Of a stretch of 64,000 bases of DNA, positions 1 to 8,663 are shown piece after piece. Numbering within the stretch: the first letter of the stretch is position 1; each line of letters opens with the position of its first letter. A model generated the notes under the pieces. That model made no database searches. It was not told the DNA's origin and was given only the letters and a program-made list of their open reading frames with translations. A program made the translations under genes and the position numbers. Location of the stretch: positions 936,001 through 1,000,000 of the forward strand of contig CANKYK010000002.1 in the NCBI GenBank assembly GCA_947488155.1, in the 5' to 3' direction. The stretch is from an uncultured Erythrobacter sp. GTDB lineage: Bacteria > Pseudomonadota > Alphaproteobacteria > Sphingomonadales > Sphingomonadaceae.

Positions 1-407
1 ATATGCAGGCGGTCAGCGATGCGGTCGGTTTCTCCTGGGCGATCAGCCAAGTGCCCGTCATCGGCAGCCCGTCGCTCGCCAAGCTGACCTTCACGATCTT
101 CTTTGAAAACCTCGCGATCGGCATCGCAGGCGCGGCCTATATCGCCTGGCTATCCTCCATCGTGAACAAGAATTTCAGCGCGGTGCAATATGCCCTGCTG
201 TCCTCGCTGACATTGCTGGTCGGCACATTGGGGCGCGGAGCCTTGGGCGAGATGATCGAGGACCAAGGCTATTACGATGTCTTTATCCTGACGACGCTGA
301 TCGGCTTCATCGCGGTCGCCCTGTGCCTGGCTGAATGGTTCCGGCAATCACGCAGCGGGCCGACCGGCTCAGGCGTCGTCACTCCAGAGGCGCAGCCAGC
401 GGAGTAG
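1..407 (+). CDS. AmpG-like MFS transporter, C-terminal part
   Basis: The reading frame is open from the left edge, so the true start lies outside the window; only about 134 C-terminal residues are present. They show three hydrophobic spans and an acidic loop, then a hydrophilic tail. The pattern matches the last helices of the AmpG family of the major facilitator superfamily, which imports murein breakdown products (anhydro-muropeptides) across the inner membrane. The next gene, starting six bases later, encodes a full-length relative with a similar C-terminal half, so the two are probably a tandem pair. Family assignment is by resemblance; the true substrate cannot be read from the sequence. 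Confidence 0.75.
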   Translation, partial: MQAVSDAVGFSWAISQVPVIGSPSLAKLTFTIFFENLAIGIAGAAYIAWLSSIVNKNFSAVQYALLSSLTLLVGTLGRGALGEMIEDQGYYDVFILTTLIGFIAVALCLAEWFRQSRSGPTGSGVVTPEAQPAE

Positions 408-413
408 GCGCCT

Positions 414-1739
414 TTGGCCGAGCCTCAGCTGAGCGCGAAGCGCGATTGGTGGAGCGCGGCGAGACCCTATTTTGAGAAGGAATCGCTCGCCGCATTCTTT
501 GTCGGCGTGTCCTCTGGCTTTCCCTATGCGATGATCGGCGCGACACTGACGACGCGGCTTGCGCAGGATGGGATCGACAAGGCGACCGTCACCGCGTTCA
601 CGCTCGCGTTCCTCGTCTACAATTTCAAAGTGTTTTGGGCATGGGTGGTCGATGGCGTGCGCATCCCGCTGCTCGGCCGGTTGGGGCAGCGGGTGTCGTG
701 GATGCTGCTATCCGGCGTGATGGTGATGGCGGCGGTGGTCAATCTCGCGCTGGTCGATCCATCGGGCAATCTGCCAGCGACGATCATCGCCGCTGTGCTG
801 GTCGGCATTGCCGGGGCGACATTCGACATTGTGATCGACGCCTATCGGATCGAGACGCTGAAGCCGTATCAGCTGGGCACAGGCTCGGGCATGAACCAAT
901 ATGGCTGGCGCGTCGGTTCCGCCGGGGCAGGGGCCATCGCGCTGGTGGTCGCCGTGCGATATGGGTGGGAGGCCGCCTATCTCTCCTGCGCCTTGCTGGC
1001 GCTGCCCGCGATGCTCACCGCGCTGATCATGGGCGAGCCTGCACGGAGGCAAGTCACGATCGCGCGCAAAGGCGTTTCTGACGTCTGGCAGTCGATCGCC
1101 GGGCCATTCAAAGAGTTCTTTCAGCGGCACGGCGCGTGGCTCGTCCTCGCCTTTATCCTCGTCCACAAAATCGGCGATACGCTCGCGAACCTCACTTTTC
1201 GGCTGCTGTTTGATGATCTGGGGTTCAGCAATGATGAGATTGCAATTTACGACGTAGGCGTGGGGTTTTGGGCCTATCTGATCGGCATTTTTGTTGGCGG
1301 GATCATCTATGCACGCCTGGGCCTCAAACGCTCGGTTCTGATCGCGCTCATTCTGATGGCGGTTTCCAATGTCAGTTTTGCAGCCTTGGCGGCGGCAGGG
1401 CATTCAAACCTAGGCCTCGCCTCGGCCATCGGGTTTGAGAACTTCGCCAGCGGATATGGCGGCGTGGTGGTGGTCGCCTATTTCTCGGCATTGTGCGACC
1501 TACGCTTTACGGCGACGCATTATGCGATGATCAGCGCGGCGGCGAGCATCGTTGGCAGGCTGATCACGGGCACCACGGCAGGCGGCCTGATTGAGGCGAC
1601 CGGCTATGTGAATTTCTACCTGCTCACCACCGTATTGGCAGTGCCGGGGATCGTGCTGTTCTGGTGGATGATGCGCAGCGGATTGGTCGACGATTCCATG
1701 GGCACGGCGGGTAGAGAGCAAGGGCAGGCCGCCGAGTAA
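414..1739 (+). CDS. AmpG-like MFS transporter
   Basis: The protein is 441 residues long with about twelve hydrophobic segments. The N-terminal region (FFVGVSSGFPYAMIGATL, about residues 28-45) and the motif DIVIDAYRIE near residue 140 are typical of AmpG/PAT permeases, which carry 1,6-anhydro-muropeptides into the cytoplasm for cell-wall recycling. The start is TTG, six bases after the upstream stop codon, and no in-frame ATG precedes the first helix, so it is likely cotranscribed and translationally coupled with the partial paralogue before it. A convergent palindromic repeat follows. A Mur ligase and an LD-carboxypeptidase near 52 kb fit the same recycling pathway, but the substrate is inferred from family membership. 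Confidence 0.8.
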   Translation: MAEPQLSAKRDWWSAARPYFEKESLAAFFVGVSSGFPYAMIGATLTTRLAQDGIDKATVTAFTLAFLVYNFKVFWAWVVDGVRIPLLGRLGQRVSWMLLSGVMVMAAVVNLALVDPSGNLPATIIAAVLVGIAGATFDIVIDAYRIETLKPYQLGTGSGMNQYGWRVGSAGAGAIALVVAVRYGWEAAYLSCALLALPAMLTALIMGEPARRQVTIARKGVSDVWQSIAGPFKEFFQRHGAWLVLAFILVHKIGDTLANLTFRLLFDDLGFSNDEIAIYDVGVGFWAYLIGIFVGGIIYARLGLKRSVLIALILMAVSNVSFAALAAAGHSNLGLASAIGFENFASGYGGVVVVAYFSALCDLRFTATHYAMISAAASIVGRLITGTTAGGLIEATGYVNFYLLTTVLAVPGIVLFWWMMRSGLVDDSMGTAGREQGQAAE

Positions 1740-1757
1740 ATGCGTGAGATACCGCCT

Positions 1758-1838
1758 GCCCTGAGCCCGTCGAAGGGCTGGACTGTTTCTTCTACCGACA
1801 AAAGGAAGTTCAGTCCTTCGACGAGCTCAGGACAAACG
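1758..1838. repeat. Inverted pair of CCTTCGAC-type palindromic repeats
   Basis: Two arms face each other: CCTGAGCCCGTCGAAGG at about 1760-1776 and CCTTCGACGAGCTCAGG at about 1815-1831, separated by about 38 bases. The same sequence family recurs at 32395-32465, 34661-34746 and 35019-35114. It sits between the convergent ends of the AmpG-like gene and folC, where the folded transcript could also act as a two-way terminator. It is a REP-like element by form; mobility is not shown. Confidence 0.8.
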
Positions 1839-1845
1839 TGTGCCT

Positions 1846-3102
1846 TTAGTCCGGGATCTCGTCATTCAGACGCAGGACTTCGCCCGCCAGATAGAGCGAT
1901 CCCGCGATCAGTACGGGGTAACCGTCATCGGGAATGTTGAGCAGCGCGTCTTCAATGCCTGATGCGGCGCGCACATCGGGTCCGAACACTTCCGGTGGGT
2001 GGCAATCTTGGCCGGGCACCGGAACAATGGTGAGGCTGCGCACTGTATCGCCCAGCGGGTCGAGCAACGCGCGTGGGTCTTTGTTGGCGAGCATGCCTAG
2101 GATGAGGTGCAACGACATGCCCTCAAACTCCGCAGTGATAGCATCTCCCGCGCTACGATTATGGCCGCCGTCGAGCCACACTTCACGTCCGACGGCCAAT
2201 GGACCTTGCGAGAGCCGCTGCATGCGAGCAGGCCAAGTGGCCGCTTTTAAACCTTCTTTGATCGAGGAGGCCGATATTTTGAGCTTATCCTGATGCCGAA
2301 GCATGGCCACCGCCAGAGCTGCATTTCGCGTTTGGTGTTCGCCAGACAGCCCGAGCGGATGGCGGCCAAGTTCAAACTCATCACCCGGCTGCAATTCTTT
2401 CAGTGAGGCTGATACTGCATGAGCGCATTTCCGGATCGTTCGGCGGACGTCGTCTGAGTAGTCAGATGACATCGTCACCAACGGTACACCCTTCTTCGCA
2501 ATCCCAGCCTTTTCAAACGCAATCCGAGCCATCGGCTCTTTCGGCACGCCATCTTCCGGCGCGAGCAGGAACTTCTCGTGATCGATCCCCAATGCGGCAA
2601 TCCCGCATGCCGCCAGCGCGTCCGGTTCCAGCACATTGGTTGCATCTAAGCGCCCGCCAAGTCCGACTTCGACCACGCAGGCATCGGCGGGTACGCGGCT
2701 GAACGCCAGAAAGGCAGCTGCGATGGTGACCTCGAAAAAGCTCGGGCCCAGATCCTCGCATGCGTCCAGTACTTCCGCCAGCAGAGCCGCCAAATCCGCA
2801 TCGGAAATCAGCTCTCCGGCCAGCCTGATCCGCTCGTTATAACGCACCAGATGCGGGCTGGTGGTCATATGGACGCGGTAACCCTCCGCCTCCAGCATCG
2901 CGCGCAGAAATGCACAGGTGGACCCTTTGCCATTGGTGCCCGCGACATGGAATACAGGCGGCAATTGGCGATGCGGATTGCCGAGCCGCTCCATCATCGC
3001 GGTAATCGTCTCCAGCCCGATGCGGCCCTCCGGCACGCTCAGCTGGCTTAGACGATCAAGCTGAGCCTGAACGCGCGGGTCGTCGGACTTTCCGAAATCC
3101 AT
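1846..3102 (-). CDS. folC: Bifunctional dihydrofolate/folylpolyglutamate synthase FolC
   Basis: This 418-residue cytoplasmic enzyme adds L-glutamate to dihydropteroate and then to tetrahydrofolates, using ATP. The Mur-ligase-type P-loop is HVAGTNGKGST (about residues 52-62). It is followed by TSPHLVRYNERIR and FFEVTIAAAFLAF, both characteristic of FolC, and by a glycine-rich VEVGLGGRLDATN motif. The length fits the family. It lies 26 bases after accD on the same strand and ends the trpF-trpB-trpA-accD-folC block, an arrangement common in alphaproteobacteria. Confidence 0.95.
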   Translation of the reverse strand: MDFGKSDDPRVQAQLDRLSQLSVPEGRIGLETITAMMERLGNPHRQLPPVFHVAGTNGKGSTCAFLRAMLEAEGYRVHMTTSPHLVRYNERIRLAGELISDADLAALLAEVLDACEDLGPSFFEVTIAAAFLAFSRVPADACVVEVGLGGRLDATNVLEPDALAACGIAALGIDHEKFLLAPEDGVPKEPMARIAFEKAGIAKKGVPLVTMSSDYSDDVRRTIRKCAHAVSASLKELQPGDEFELGRHPLGLSGEHQTRNAALAVAMLRHQDKLKISASSIKEGLKAATWPARMQRLSQGPLAVGREVWLDGGHNRSAGDAITAEFEGMSLHLILGMLANKDPRALLDPLGDTVRSLTIVPVPGQDCHPPEVFGPDVRAASGIEDALLNIPDDGYPVLIAGSLYLAGEVLRLNDEIPD

Positions 3103-3128
3103 CGCTTTGCTGGCGACCGGACGCGTGA

Positions 3129-3977
3129 CTACGCCGCGACGGGCGGCTGCAGATAGTCGATCACATTGGCCAACGTGGCTTTCAGATCATGGCGCTTCAC
3201 CACCATGTCGACCATGCCATGCTTGTGGAGGTACTCCGCGCGTTGGAAGCCTTCGGGCAATTGCTCACGAATGGTGTCTTGGATCACCCGCTGTCCGGCA
3301 AACCCGATCAGCGCGCCGGGCTCTGCAATCTGGATATCGCCCAGCATCGCATAGCTGGCGGTGACGCCGCCAGTGGTCGGGTCGGTCAGCACGACGATAT
3401 AAGGCAATCCTGCCTCTTTCAGGCGGCGCGTCATCACGGTGGCGCGCGGCATTTGCATCAGGCTGAGAATGCCTTCCTGCATGCGCGCTCCGCCGGCGGC
3501 GGTCACCACGATATAGGGGCATTTGCGGGTCAGCGCGCGCTCGGCCCCGGCGCAAAACGCCATGCCCACGGCCATGCCCATCGATCCGCCCATAAAGCCG
3601 AAATCCTGCACCCCGACGACCGCAGGGTGGCTGTCAATTGTGCCCGATCCGACGACAAACGCATCGTGATGCGGGTTGTTGGCCCGCGCGATTTTCAGTC
3701 GGTCGGTGTATTTCTTGCTGTCCTTAAACTTCAGTGGGTCTTCGGTGACCTGCGGCTGAGGCAGCAGTTCAAACCCTTCGTCCAGCAGCAGGTTCAGCCG
3801 CGCATCGGCGCTGATCCGGCCGTGATGCTCACAGCGCGGGCAGACCGAGAGATTGTCTTCAAATTCCTGAACAAACAGCATTTCCTGGCAGGATTTGCAT
3901 TTGATCCACAAATCCTTCTCAGAGCTGCGCTTGTCGCTAAAGCCCAGGGAATTACGGACGCGGGTGAACCAGTTCAT
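3129..3977 (-). CDS. accD: Acetyl-CoA carboxylase carboxyltransferase subunit beta
   Basis: AccD is 282 residues long and carries an N-terminal four-cysteine zinc ribbon (C27, C30, C46, C49). The crotonase-like carboxyltransferase domain follows, with GGSMGMAVG and [11 protein letters not shown], the oxyanion-forming and CoA-binding elements. With AccA it transfers the carboxyl group from biotin to acetyl-CoA, giving malonyl-CoA, the first step of fatty acid synthesis. It sits 26 bases downstream of trpA and 26 bases upstream of folC, so it is very likely in the same transcript. AccD zinc ribbons elsewhere can bind nucleic acid; nothing here shows that directly. Confidence 0.97.
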   Translation of the reverse strand: MNWFTRVRNSLGFSDKRSSEKDLWIKCKSCQEMLFVQEFEDNLSVCPRCEHHGRISADARLNLLLDEGFELLPQPQVTEDPLKFKDSKKYTDRLKIARANNPHHDAFVVGSGTIDSHPAVVGVQDFGFMGGSMGMAVGMAFCAGAERALTRKCPYIVVTAAGGARMQEGILSLMQMPRATVMTRRLKEAGLPYIVVLTDPTTGGVTASYAMLGDIQIAEPGALIGFAGQRVIQDTIREQLPEGFQRAEYLHKHGMVDMVVKRHDLKATLANVIDYLQPPVAA

Positions 3978-4003
3978 TTCAAAATCCTGTTTGCTTGGGC
4001 GAT

Positions 4004-4798
4004 TTAGGCTCTAGCCGTGTGGACCGCGTGCGCCAATGCCGATGTCAGCTCTTGTAGCTTGGCGGGAGCCTGTGCGCCATATTCGCCGATGATTTCCACA
4101 AGTGCGGATCCCACGACGACGCCATCGGCTACCTTGGCGATATCCGCCGCTTGCTCTGGCGTGCGCACCCCAAAGCCAACTGCAATTGGCAGATCGGTGG
4201 CCGCTTTGAGCGCGGCGACAGCCTCTTCGATGGAGCCAGTGGCGGCCTGTTGCAGCCCTGTGATCCCAGCGACAGAGACGTAATAGAGAAAGCCGCTCGA
4301 ACCCTCTAACACTTGCGGCAGGCGCTTGGCATCGGTGGTCGGGGTGGCGAGGCGAATGGGCGAAATGCCAGCGTCGCGCAAAGCCGGACCCAGCGCATCG
4401 TCCTCTTCTGGCGGAATATCGACGCAGATGACACCGTCCACGCCTGCGCCCTTGGCGGCCTTTGCAAACCATTCAGGCCCGCGCCTGATCATGGGGTTGG
4501 CATAGCCCATCAGCACCAGTGGGACATCGGGGTGCCTCTCGCGGAACTCGTTGGCATATTGCAGCACATCGGCGGTGGTGGTGCCCGCGCCAAGGCTGCG
4601 CAGGTTGGCGCTTTGGATCGCGGGGCCATCGGCCATCGGATCGGTGAACGGCATGCCCAGCTCAATCACATCCGCGCCGCCCGCAACCAGCGCATCAAGA
4701 TTGGCGGCAGTGTTGCCATCGCCAGCGGTGATGAAGGCGACCAGCGCAGGATGACCCTTGTGAAAGGCCGCAGTGAGTGGGGAAGGGGGACGTGTCAC
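4004..4798 (-). CDS. trpA: Tryptophan synthase alpha subunit
   Basis: This 264-residue TIM-barrel protein cleaves indole-3-glycerol phosphate to indole and glyceraldehyde 3-phosphate in the alpha2-beta2 tryptophan synthase complex. The catalytic residues are visible in [19 protein letters not shown], with E46 and D57 equivalent to the enterobacterial Glu49 and Asp60. The loop [10 protein letters not shown] and the phosphate-binding GFGVRTPEQ are also intact. The start codon overlaps the stop of the small membrane gene upstream by four bases, so translation is probably coupled to that gene rather than directly to trpB as in most relatives. Confidence 0.97.
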   Translation of the reverse strand: MTRPPSPLTAAFHKGHPALVAFITAGDGNTAANLDALVAGGADVIELGMPFTDPMADGPAIQSANLRSLGAGTTTADVLQYANEFRERHPDVPLVLMGYANPMIRRGPEWFAKAAKGAGVDGVICVDIPPEEDDALGPALRDAGISPIRLATPTTDAKRLPQVLEGSSGFLYYVSVAGITGLQQAATGSIEEAVAALKAATDLPIAVGFGVRTPEQAADIAKVADGVVVGSALVEIIGEYGAQAPAKLQELTSALAHAVHTARA

Positions 4799-5037
4799 GA
4801 TTTGAAGACTTTCGGGAAAAACAAACGGAAGGCCGTCATGATTGCAGCGAAAATGAATATGTATAGAAAGTCCAGTGCGCTGAAATCCTGGCCCTTTTGT
4901 AAGACGCGTGCGGCTGTCACGACCACAAGCATTATGACAAAAAACAGCAAGTCAGGACCCCAAGAAGGGGTTTGAGAGGAAGTAGCATCTTTAGAAGCTC
5001 GCTGCTTCTTCCGAAGTCGAGCTTTTGCTTTGCTCAC
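4795..5037 (-). CDS. Small membrane protein encoded between trpB and trpA
   Basis: The product is 80 residues: a basic, Lys/Arg-rich start ([16 protein letters not shown]), then two hydrophobic spans at about residues 31-45 and 56-74. No known family is recognised. It overlaps trpB upstream and trpA downstream by four bases each, in ATGA-type junctions, which argues strongly for a translated gene. Its two-helix form suggests an inner-membrane protein unrelated to indole channelling. It may be a lineage-specific insertion into the trp operon; a function in tryptophan synthesis cannot be claimed. Confidence 0.7.
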   Translation of the reverse strand: MSKAKARLRKKQRASKDATSSQTPSWGPDLLFFVIMLVVVTAARVLQKGQDFSALDFLYIFIFAAIMTAFRLFFPKVFKS

Positions 5038-6251
5038 ATCTCAACCCCAAGCTTTTCAGCCACGGTGAAGATGTCCTTATCGCCGCGGCCGCATAGGTTC
5101 ATCAGGATAATCTCATCCTCGCCCATCTGCTTTGCACGCTGTGAGACGGCAGCGAGAGCGTGTGACGGTTCTAGCGCAGGGATAATCCCCTCCGTACGGC
5201 ACAGCAATTGGAAGCCGTCGAGCGCCTCTTTGTCTGTCACGGCGGTGTATTCGACCCGGCCGCTTTCTTTCAGCCACGCGTGTTCTGGTCCAATGCCGGG
5301 GTAATCGAGCCCGGCGCTGATCGAGTGGCCTTCGGTGATTTGGCCGTCTTTGTCTTGCAGCAGGTATGTCTTGTTGCCGTGAAGCACGCCCGGCGATCCG
5401 CCCAGCAGGCTGGCGGCGTGTTCATCACCGTCCAGCCCGTGGCCCGCCGCCTCTACGCCGAGCATTTTTACATCGGCATCGTCGAGGAATGGGTGGAACA
5501 GGCCAAGCGCGTTTGAGCCGCCGCCAATGCATGCGACCAGCAGATCCGGTAGGCGGCCTACGCGGTCCAGCATTTGCGCGCGCGCTTCTGTGCCGATCAC
5601 GCTTTGGAAATTGCGCACCATCTCAGGGTACGGGTGCGGTCCAGCAGCCGTGCCGATGATGTAGAACGTGTCGTGCACATTCGCGACCCAGTCGCGCAGC
5701 CCCTCGTTCATGGCATCTTTCAGGGTCGCGCCGGCGCTGGTGACGGGCACCACCTCCGCGCCGAGCAATTTCATGCGGAAGACGTTGGGCGATTGCCGTT
5801 TCACGTCCTCTGCGCCCATGTAGATCACACAAGGCAAGCCAAAGCGTGCGCACACAGTCGCGGTGGCAACGCCGTGCTGCCCTGCGCCGGTTTCCGCGAT
5901 AATGCGGGTCTTGCCCATGCGGATCGCGAGCAGGATCTGCCCAATGCAATTGTTGATTTTGTGCGCGCCGGTGTGATTGAGCTCGTCGCGCTTGAACCAG
6001 ACCTGCGCCCCGCCCAGCGCTTCGGTCAGGCGCTCGGCATGATAGAGCGGGGAAGGGCGCCCGACGTAATGCTTCATCAGGTCGTCAAACTCAGCCGCAA
6101 AGGCCGGGTCTTGCTGAGCCGCGCGATATTCCCGCTCCAGATCTAGGATGAGCGGCATCAATGTTTCGGCGACATAACGTCCGCCAAACTCGCCAAAATG
6201 CCCGCGATCATCAGGCTGGTTCTTAAAGGAATTGGGGGTGGTGTTGTTCAT
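5034..6251 (-). CDS. trpB: Tryptophan synthase beta subunit
   Basis: The protein is 405 residues long and depends on pyridoxal phosphate. The cofactor lysine is K98 in NHTGAHKIN, and the phosphate-binding loop is [21 protein letters not shown] and AETGAGQHG are standard TrpB1 motifs. It joins indole from TrpA with serine to form tryptophan. The gene lies 21 bases after trpF, and its stop overlaps the start of the small membrane gene that separates it from trpA. The length and motifs are those of the classical complex-forming TrpB1 rather than TrpB2. Confidence 0.97.
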   Translation of the reverse strand: MNNTTPNSFKNQPDDRGHFGEFGGRYVAETLMPLILDLEREYRAAQQDPAFAAEFDDLMKHYVGRPSPLYHAERLTEALGGAQVWFKRDELNHTGAHKINNCIGQILLAIRMGKTRIIAETGAGQHGVATATVCARFGLPCVIYMGAEDVKRQSPNVFRMKLLGAEVVPVTSAGATLKDAMNEGLRDWVANVHDTFYIIGTAAGPHPYPEMVRNFQSVIGTEARAQMLDRVGRLPDLLVACIGGGSNALGLFHPFLDDADVKMLGVEAAGHGLDGDEHAASLLGGSPGVLHGNKTYLLQDKDGQITEGHSISAGLDYPGIGPEHAWLKESGRVEYTAVTDKEALDGFQLLCRTEGIIPALEPSHALAAVSQRAKQMGEDEIILMNLCGRGDKDIFTVAEKLGVEM

Positions 6252-6272
6252 CGTGCGCCTTTGGGCATGTAT

Positions 6273-6914
6273 TCAAGCGTTTCGGGCGGCTTCGCAGAAG
6301 GCCGCGATCTTGTCCACGTCCTTCACGCCGGGCGCGGTTTCCACCCCAGATGAGGTGTCGACCAGCTCCGCCCCAGTGGCGCGAATAGCCTCGGTGACGT
6401 TATCTGCATTAAGACCGCCCGCCAGGCCCCATGGCACCTTATGATCGTGACCATGCAGCAATTCCCAGCGGAAGGTTTCGCCATTGCCACCGGGCAACTC
6501 CTTTGCCGGAGCATCAAACAGGAAGCGGTCGATCTTGCCGATGAACTTACTGGCACGCTCCAAGGTTCCTTCGTCTCTCAGGCCGACGGCCTTCCAAACC
6601 TCAACATCGGTTTTCTCTCGCACCAACCCGGTCCATTCGGGCGTTTCGCCGCCGTGAAACTGGACCACGTCTGGCTTCACGTCCGCGATGATTTTGCCCA
6701 TTGCGGTGACATCGGCGTTCACGGTCAGCACAACGGCCTTGACCGAGGATGGGATGAGCGCGCGCAGCCGCGCCGCCTCCTTCAAGGAGACATGGCGAGG
6801 GCTTTTCTCAAAGTGCACCAGGCCGATATGCGTTGCTCCAGCGGCTACGGCGGCTTCGATGGTCTCGGGCGTTTTGAGCCCGCAGATTTTGATTAATGGC
6901 GATGTGCTTGTCAT
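6273..6914 (-). CDS. trpF: Phosphoribosylanthranilate isomerase
   Basis: This 213-residue (beta/alpha)8 enzyme performs the Amadori rearrangement of phosphoribosylanthranilate in tryptophan synthesis. The catalytic cysteine is C11 in KICGLKTPE, and the catalytic aspartate lies in ELVDTSSGVE near the C-terminus. VQFHGGETPE and GGLNADNV are further family motifs. It is a separate gene, not fused to trpC, and is the first gene of the trpF-trpB-(membrane gene)-trpA-accD-folC run. The 101 bases upstream are shared with a divergent lipoprotein gene. No leader peptide or attenuator was recognised there. Confidence 0.96.
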   Translation of the reverse strand: MTSTSPLIKICGLKTPETIEAAVAAGATHIGLVHFEKSPRHVSLKEAARLRALIPSSVKAVVLTVNADVTAMGKIIADVKPDVVQFHGGETPEWTGLVREKTDVEVWKAVGLRDEGTLERASKFIGKIDRFLFDAPAKELPGGNGETFRWELLHGHDHKVPWGLAGGLNADNVTEAIRATGAELVDTSSGVETAPGVKDVDKIAAFCEAARNA

Positions 6915-7015
6915 GGGCGTGCTTTAGAGCTTGCAATGCGCAGCGCATAGCTAGAATTATCCGCTGCTGCACAGGTTTTGCTGGAGAATGTGCGCTTTCA
7001 ATTGGGGAATGTCTA

Positions 7016-7489
7016 ATGCGTTTTACTAGGTTTTTGACGGCGTTTGCGGCGCTTTTTCTGGCGGCTTGCAATCCGGTTGCGGCAACGGAAGGCGCAGAGG
7101 CGGAGATTGCTCAGTTCCAGGAACGCTTTCAAAGCGGCGATTTGGACGCGATTTGGCGGACGACGCATCCGGAGTTTCGCAAGCTGGTGAAGAAACCGCA
7201 ATTGTCGATAATGCTCAGCGACTTTCGCGAGCTTCTTGGCGAACTTGAAAGCACCAATCGTCAGAGCATCAATGTCAATTCAATGAACGGGACGACCAGC
7301 GTCGAGATTGTGATGCGCAGTCAATTTGCAAACGGCGAGGCGCTGGAGACCTTTGGATACCGTGAGCAAAGCGAACGCTGGATGCTCATCAATTACGTGG
7401 TGCAATCGCCGCTGATCGACGATTACGACTTCTCAAAGCTTGAGGGTGATGGATTGATCTACGAAGCTGCACCGGAAGCGGCGGAATAG
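7016..7489 (+). CDS. Putative lipoprotein, DUF4019/NTF2-like
   Basis: The start at 7016 was chosen because it gives a short basic n-region and a lipobox (LAAC, Cys near residue 19); an upstream in-frame start would bury the signal. The mature part of about 138 residues contains a pattern (a helix ending in IWRTTHPEFR, then strands with ETFGYREQSERWMLINYVVQ) resembling small periplasmic DUF4019 or NTF2-like proteins. This match is weak. The gene runs against its neighbours, splitting an otherwise leftward lapA-pyrF / trpFBA block, and ends 18 bases from the convergent pyrF stop. Confidence 0.65.
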   Translation: MRFTRFLTAFAALFLAACNPVAATEGAEAEIAQFQERFQSGDLDAIWRTTHPEFRKLVKKPQLSIMLSDFRELLGELESTNRQSINVNSMNGTTSVEIVMRSQFANGEALETFGYREQSERWMLINYVVQSPLIDDYDFSKLEGDGLIYEAAPEAAE

Positions 7490-7507
7490 GGGCGAAGGTA
7501 CCTAAGC

Positions 7508-8182
7508 TTAAAGCGTCGCTTCGATCGCTCTTGCAGCGGCGACTGGGTCTTCTGCGCGGCTGATCGGACGACCAATTACCAGTACGCTCGCGCCATTGTC
7601 TCGTGCAGAACGCGGGGTCACCACCCGTTTCTGGTCGCCGGTTCCGCTGCCATTGGGGCGCAGGCCGGGGACGACGAAGAATCCGTCTTTCCACTGCTTG
7701 CGCACCTGGCCAACCTCTTGGCCGGAGCACACGACCCCATCGAGGCCTGCATCATGCGCTAATTCGGCAAGCCGCATCACATGCGTTTCCGGGCTGCCAT
7801 AAACGCCGGTGCGCGTGAGGTCGTTTGCATCGAGGCTGGTGAGTGTGGTCACGGCCACCACCTTACAGCCCTCCGCCGCTGCTGCCTTGGCATCTTCCAT
7901 CATGGCGCGGCCACCACTGGCGTGCACGGTGACGATGGCCGGCTCGCACAAATGCACCGCCTGCATCGCGCCAGCGACGGTGTTCGGGATGTCGTGAAAT
8001 TTCAGATCAAGAAAGATGGGCAGGCCAACATGAGCAATTTCATGCACGCCGTGGCTGCCATGCGCGCAGAAAAACTCCAGACCCAGCTTCACGCCGCCGA
8101 TATGCGCCTTCACCTTTTCAAGCAGAGCCTTGGCAGGCTCAATTTGCGGCATGTCGAGCGCGAGATAGACCGGATTGCTCAT
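7508..8182 (-). CDS. pyrF: Orotidine 5'-phosphate decarboxylase
   Basis: The start was placed at 8182 (MSNPVYLALD), giving 224 residues, the usual length. A longer frame adds 33 basic residues and would overlap lapA. The catalytic D-K-D array is present in LDLKFHDIPNT (D59, K61, D64), and the phosphate-binding RPISRAEDP lies near the end. The enzyme decarboxylates OMP to UMP in pyrimidine synthesis. The start codon lies one base beyond the lapA stop codon, so coupled translation is likely. Confidence 0.95.
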   Translation of the reverse strand: MSNPVYLALDMPQIEPAKALLEKVKAHIGGVKLGLEFFCAHGSHGVHEIAHVGLPIFLDLKFHDIPNTVAGAMQAVHLCEPAIVTVHASGGRAMMEDAKAAAAEGCKVVAVTTLTSLDANDLTRTGVYGSPETHVMRLAELAHDAGLDGVVCSGQEVGQVRKQWKDGFFVVPGLRPNGSGTGDQKRVVTPRSARDNGASVLVIGRPISRAEDPVAAARAIEATL

Positions 8183-8183
8183 A

Positions 8184-8564
8184 TCAGGTGCTTTCAGGTT
8201 TCGCTGCGGCGGGGTCAGGAGTGAGGGTGCCTGTGTCCGGCGTTTCAACCGCCTCGGGTGCGGCGTCCGGCGCAGGAGCATCCGAAGTCGCTGCCGGGGC
8301 GTGACGCTGAGACAGAGCGTTTGATTTCACCGCGTTCTCAAGGCTGCGGATGCGGCGATTGAGCGACCATTTCACCCCGCGGTGATACAGCCACATCGGT
8401 GCAATGCCGAGCAGGAATGACACGATCACGATTGCTGGAACCCGAGTATCCCACACCAAGCCTGGCCAGATCCGCACTTCGGTCGCGCGGTCGAAATTGC
8501 CAAAGGTGAAGGCGATGATTGCAATCAGAATCGCAATCCAGATGATCGTGCGCAAAATTTGCAT
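8184..8564 (-). CDS. lapA: LapA-domain inner-membrane protein
   Basis: This 126-residue protein has two hydrophobic segments (about 5-24 and 43-61), separated by a short periplasmic stretch with the motif FGNFDRATEVRIWPG. That layout is characteristic of the LapA/DUF1049 family, which in enterobacteria helps control LPS synthesis. A coiled-coil-prone stretch follows (RRIRSLENAVKSN), then a Pro/Ala/Thr-rich cytoplasmic tail. It lies directly upstream of pyrF, and the stop and the next start are separated by one base. The function in LPS assembly is inherited from the family and is not proven for this lineage. Confidence 0.8.
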   Translation of the reverse strand: MQILRTIIWIAILIAIIAFTFGNFDRATEVRIWPGLVWDTRVPAIVIVSFLLGIAPMWLYHRGVKWSLNRRIRSLENAVKSNALSQRHAPAATSDAPAPDAAPEAVETPDTGTLTPDPAAAKPEST

Positions 8565-8663
8565 GCAGAGTTTCCTAAACGGCTAAGCCACTGGCGATGT
8601 TTGAGCGATCCAGAACCTAAGCCTTTTCAGCCTTGAGTCTAGCGCCAGCTACGCTGCGGCGCA

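Noticed and set aside
1740..1940. A 66-codon frame after the AmpG-like gene
   Set aside because: It is made of the palindromic repeat and antisense folC sequence.
3189..4007. A 272-codon rightward frame across accD
   Set aside because: It is an antisense shadow of accD with no recognisable motif.
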